Assembly (NCBI GenBank): GCA_005798285.1 | Contig: SYKE01000313.1 | Span: 1-44,060 of the forward strand | Source of the DNA: Actinomycetota bacterium | GTDB lineage: Bacteria > Armatimonadota > SYMT01 | DNA: 44,060 nucleotides | Direction: 5' to 3' | In this document: positions 42,729-44,060 of the stretch, one piece after another | Numbering within the stretch: the first letter of the stretch is position 1 | Layout of the letters: each line of letters starts with the position of its first letter | The notes under the pieces: model-generated | What the model was told of the DNA's origin: nothing | Database searches by the model: none | The model's input: only the letters and a program-made list of their open reading frames with translations | Program-made: the position numbers and the translations under genes

Positions 42729-43354
42729 GACGCGGTGCAACCCCGACCTATCTTCGTGAACGCAACGGCGGGACGGTGAACGCTGTCCTACTGCAACACA
42801 TGTCCCTGGATCAGGTGCGGGCGGCGAACGCCTCCTGGCAGCCGTACATTCAGGCGTGGCGTACACGGAGATGGAGAGAGCCTGGATTCATGAGCCAGGC
42901 TTCAGAGCACCTTCATTGGGACTGGGCCAGAAAAGCCGAGTATCATGTGGGAGAGTCGAGTTGCCGGATCCTCGGGATCGAGTATTCGGGCGCGGTTCAA
43001 GGGATGATGCTCGTCAGTCTGGCTGGAAAGCGTTGCCGGGCGCCTGAAGTGTGGGGTCTCGAGCTTCTTTATGTCGATTACCTGGCCGCTGCGCCGTGGA
43101 ATCTACCGTTCCTCGGAGATGCGCAGCAGTTCGTAGGTGTCGGCACTGCCTTGCTCTTCGCAGCGGTTTCGCTTAGCTATGAGCAGGGATTCAGTGGCAG
43201 ACTCGGTCTCCACTCGCTGCCGCAAGCGGATGAGTTCTACCGACGGCGAGGCTTGAGGGACTTCGGTCCAGACGCTGACTACCAGAATCTTCGCTACTTC
43301 GAGCTAAGCTCTGATCAGGCAGTGAACTTTCGACAGCAGGAGAACCCACCATGA
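42725..43354 (+). CDS. GNAT-like acetyltransferase
   Basis: A 209-residue protein. The C-terminal two thirds fit the GNAT fold: a beta strand (VWGLELLYVDYLAAAPWNL), the acetyl-CoA pyrophosphate loop region QQFVGVGTALLFAAVSLSYEQG (about 136-160), and RLGLHSLPQADEFYRRRGLRDFG (about 160-183), where the Y-x-R-x-G-F/L end of motif B is seen. The N-terminal part has HLHWDWARKAEYHV, with exposed Trp and His. The substrate is unknown: small molecule, tRNA or protein are all possible. Its stop overlaps the start of the XRE gene (ATGA), so the two are one unit. GNAT enzymes paired with a DNA-binding partner include toxin-antitoxin modules, but this family is not a known toxin to me. Confidence 0.65.
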   Translation: MRRGATPTYLRERNGGTVNAVLLQHMSLDQVRAANASWQPYIQAWRTRRWREPGFMSQASEHLHWDWARKAEYHVGESSCRILGIEYSGAVQGMMLVSLAGKRCRAPEVWGLELLYVDYLAAAPWNLPFLGDAQQFVGVGTALLFAAVSLSYEQGFSGRLGLHSLPQADEFYRRRGLRDFGPDADYQNLRYFELSSDQAVNFRQQENPP

Positions 43355-43842
43355 AGCTAACCATGAGCCGGGAATGGTTTGAGCGGGAAGTGCAGCTTGA
43401 AGAAGGACTTGACGTTTCGGTGGGTTTGAACGCCCCCGCCGCAAGAGACGTCGACGATCGAGCGGAGCCCGCCGTGTCGGAGGGGATTGGTTCCTGTGCG
43501 GACCTGGCGGTTTTCGGGAAGCTCGTCAACCTGCGCCGCAGAGAGCGGGGGATGACCCTGGAAGCGCTTGCCGAAAAGGCAGCCGTGGGGCTGGATGAGG
43601 TCTGTGCGATCGACAGCGGCCGTTGGGAACGCGCCAAGTCGCAGACCGTACACAACCTCGCTGCGGCGCTCGCACTACCGGATGCCAAACTCATGCAGCT
43701 CTCCGGCCTCGTGACGGAGCGAGACTACAGCCTTCAGGATGCGGCCGTGCACTTTGCCGCGCGCGCGCAGGTTCTCGAAGCGCTGACGCCAGGTGAGGCG
43801 CAGGCGCTCGATGAGTTCGTCAGGTACTTGAGCGAGGCGTAG
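43351..43842 (+). CDS. XRE-type helix-turn-helix protein paired with the GNAT-like gene
   Basis: A 163-residue protein starting at ATG 43351, four bases before the end of the GNAT-like gene. The first 50 residues (MSREWFEREVQLEEGLDVSVG) are an acidic region that could contact a partner. The helix-turn-helix lies at about 58-120: KLVNLRRRERGMTLEALAEKAAVGLDEVCAIDSGRW, then TVHNLAAALALPDAKLMQL. The C-terminal 40 residues are helical (AAVHFAARAQVLEALTPGEAQ). It may repress the pair's own transcription. Reverse order (enzyme first, regulator second) is known for some toxin-antitoxin operons. Confidence 0.8.
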   Translation: MKLTMSREWFEREVQLEEGLDVSVGLNAPAARDVDDRAEPAVSEGIGSCADLAVFGKLVNLRRRERGMTLEALAEKAAVGLDEVCAIDSGRWERAKSQTVHNLAAALALPDAKLMQLSGLVTERDYSLQDAAVHFAARAQVLEALTPGEAQALDEFVRYLSEA

Positions 43843-43988
43843 CATCGGGAAGTAGCCATCTTGCGAAGCCCCCGCCGTTAACCGCGCTGGGCCAGCCGCC
43901 GGCGAAGCCGCATCCGCTCCGCCGTCCCTCGGGGAACCCAGGCCGGAGTGTTTATCTCAAAACAACCGTTTTTCAAAATATCGCGATG

Positions 43989-44011
43989 CCCTTCGACCGC
44001 AGGTCGAAGGG
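43989..44011. repeat. Perfect 10-bp-stem hairpin
   Basis: CCCTTCGACC, loop GCA, GGTCGAAGGG. It lies 150 bp after the XRE gene near the window end. The following tract is AAAAA, not T, so it does not fit an intrinsic terminator of the plus strand. The rest of 43843-44060 holds an AT-rich patch (about 43955-43982) and no gene. Confidence 0.5.
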
Positions 44012-44060
44012 AAAAAGGCTAAGGGCTCATCCCTGCTCAGGGGTCCTCGGGCAACACCAG

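Noticed and set aside
43989-44011. Intrinsic terminator after the XRE gene
   Set aside because: The stem is followed by A, not T, on the plus strand, and the T-run precedes the stem on the minus strand.

Overview
This is a GC-rich bacterial chromosome segment. It has dense genes on both strands, GTG and TTG starts, Tat and Sec signal peptides, and a predicted outer-membrane porin, so the host is probably a diderm. The phylum cannot be fixed from the sequence. The mix of a Gfo/Idh oxidoreductase, a PhyH-type dioxygenase, a tricorn-like protease, an SBBP beta-propeller protein and a BBP2-type porin recalls Latescibacterota, Armatimonadota, Poribacteria or Planctomycetota. No rRNA, tRNA, prophage, transposase or convincing CRISPR array was found.

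Layout. (1) 1-6436, minus strand: three tandem paralogous secreted proteins, each with two STN/secretin-N0-like domains. The last copy runs without a stop into the start of a fourth and off the left edge. (2) 6437-8491: a gene-free stretch packed with decayed dispersed repeats. (3) 8492-19299, minus strand: Gfo/Idh oxidoreductase, tricorn-like protease, PhyH dioxygenase, a conserved uncharacterised protein, an OLD/RecF-like ATPase, CysC, an NAD-dependent epimerase and a TauD-like dioxygenase. (4) 19513-23357, minus strand: a small sigma-70-like factor, an overlapping porin and an ammonium transporter. A divergent prolyl-hydroxylase-like oxygenase follows. (5) 24244-26989: a truncated copy of glnB and an SBBP beta-propeller gene with two frame lesions. 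(6) 27826-32686, plus strand: PII protein glnB (with a clear promoter), glnE and an atypical Nramp-like transporter. (7) 32720-34885, minus strand: a metallo-beta-lactamase/cyclic-nucleotide-binding fusion. (8) 35178-42593, plus strand: gapA, pgk, an EF-hand membrane protein, homoserine dehydrogenase, purC and an apgM-family protein that has lost its catalytic serine. (9) 42678-43842: a GNAT-like/XRE gene pair joined by an ATGA overlap.

Two themes stand out. Nitrogen control: the amt/porin/sigma cluster lies about 5 kb from glnB-glnE, and PII keeps Tyr51, so signalling through GlnE to glutamine synthetase is expected. Sequence wear: a glnB remnant, a doubly disrupted SBBP gene, a fused paralog, duplicated 3' codons of purC and a repeat-rich desert all point to active duplication and deletion. 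The best candidate for something undescribed is the tandem double-STN secreted family at the left edge; the apgM-like protein with missing catalytic residues and the GNAT/XRE pair come next.
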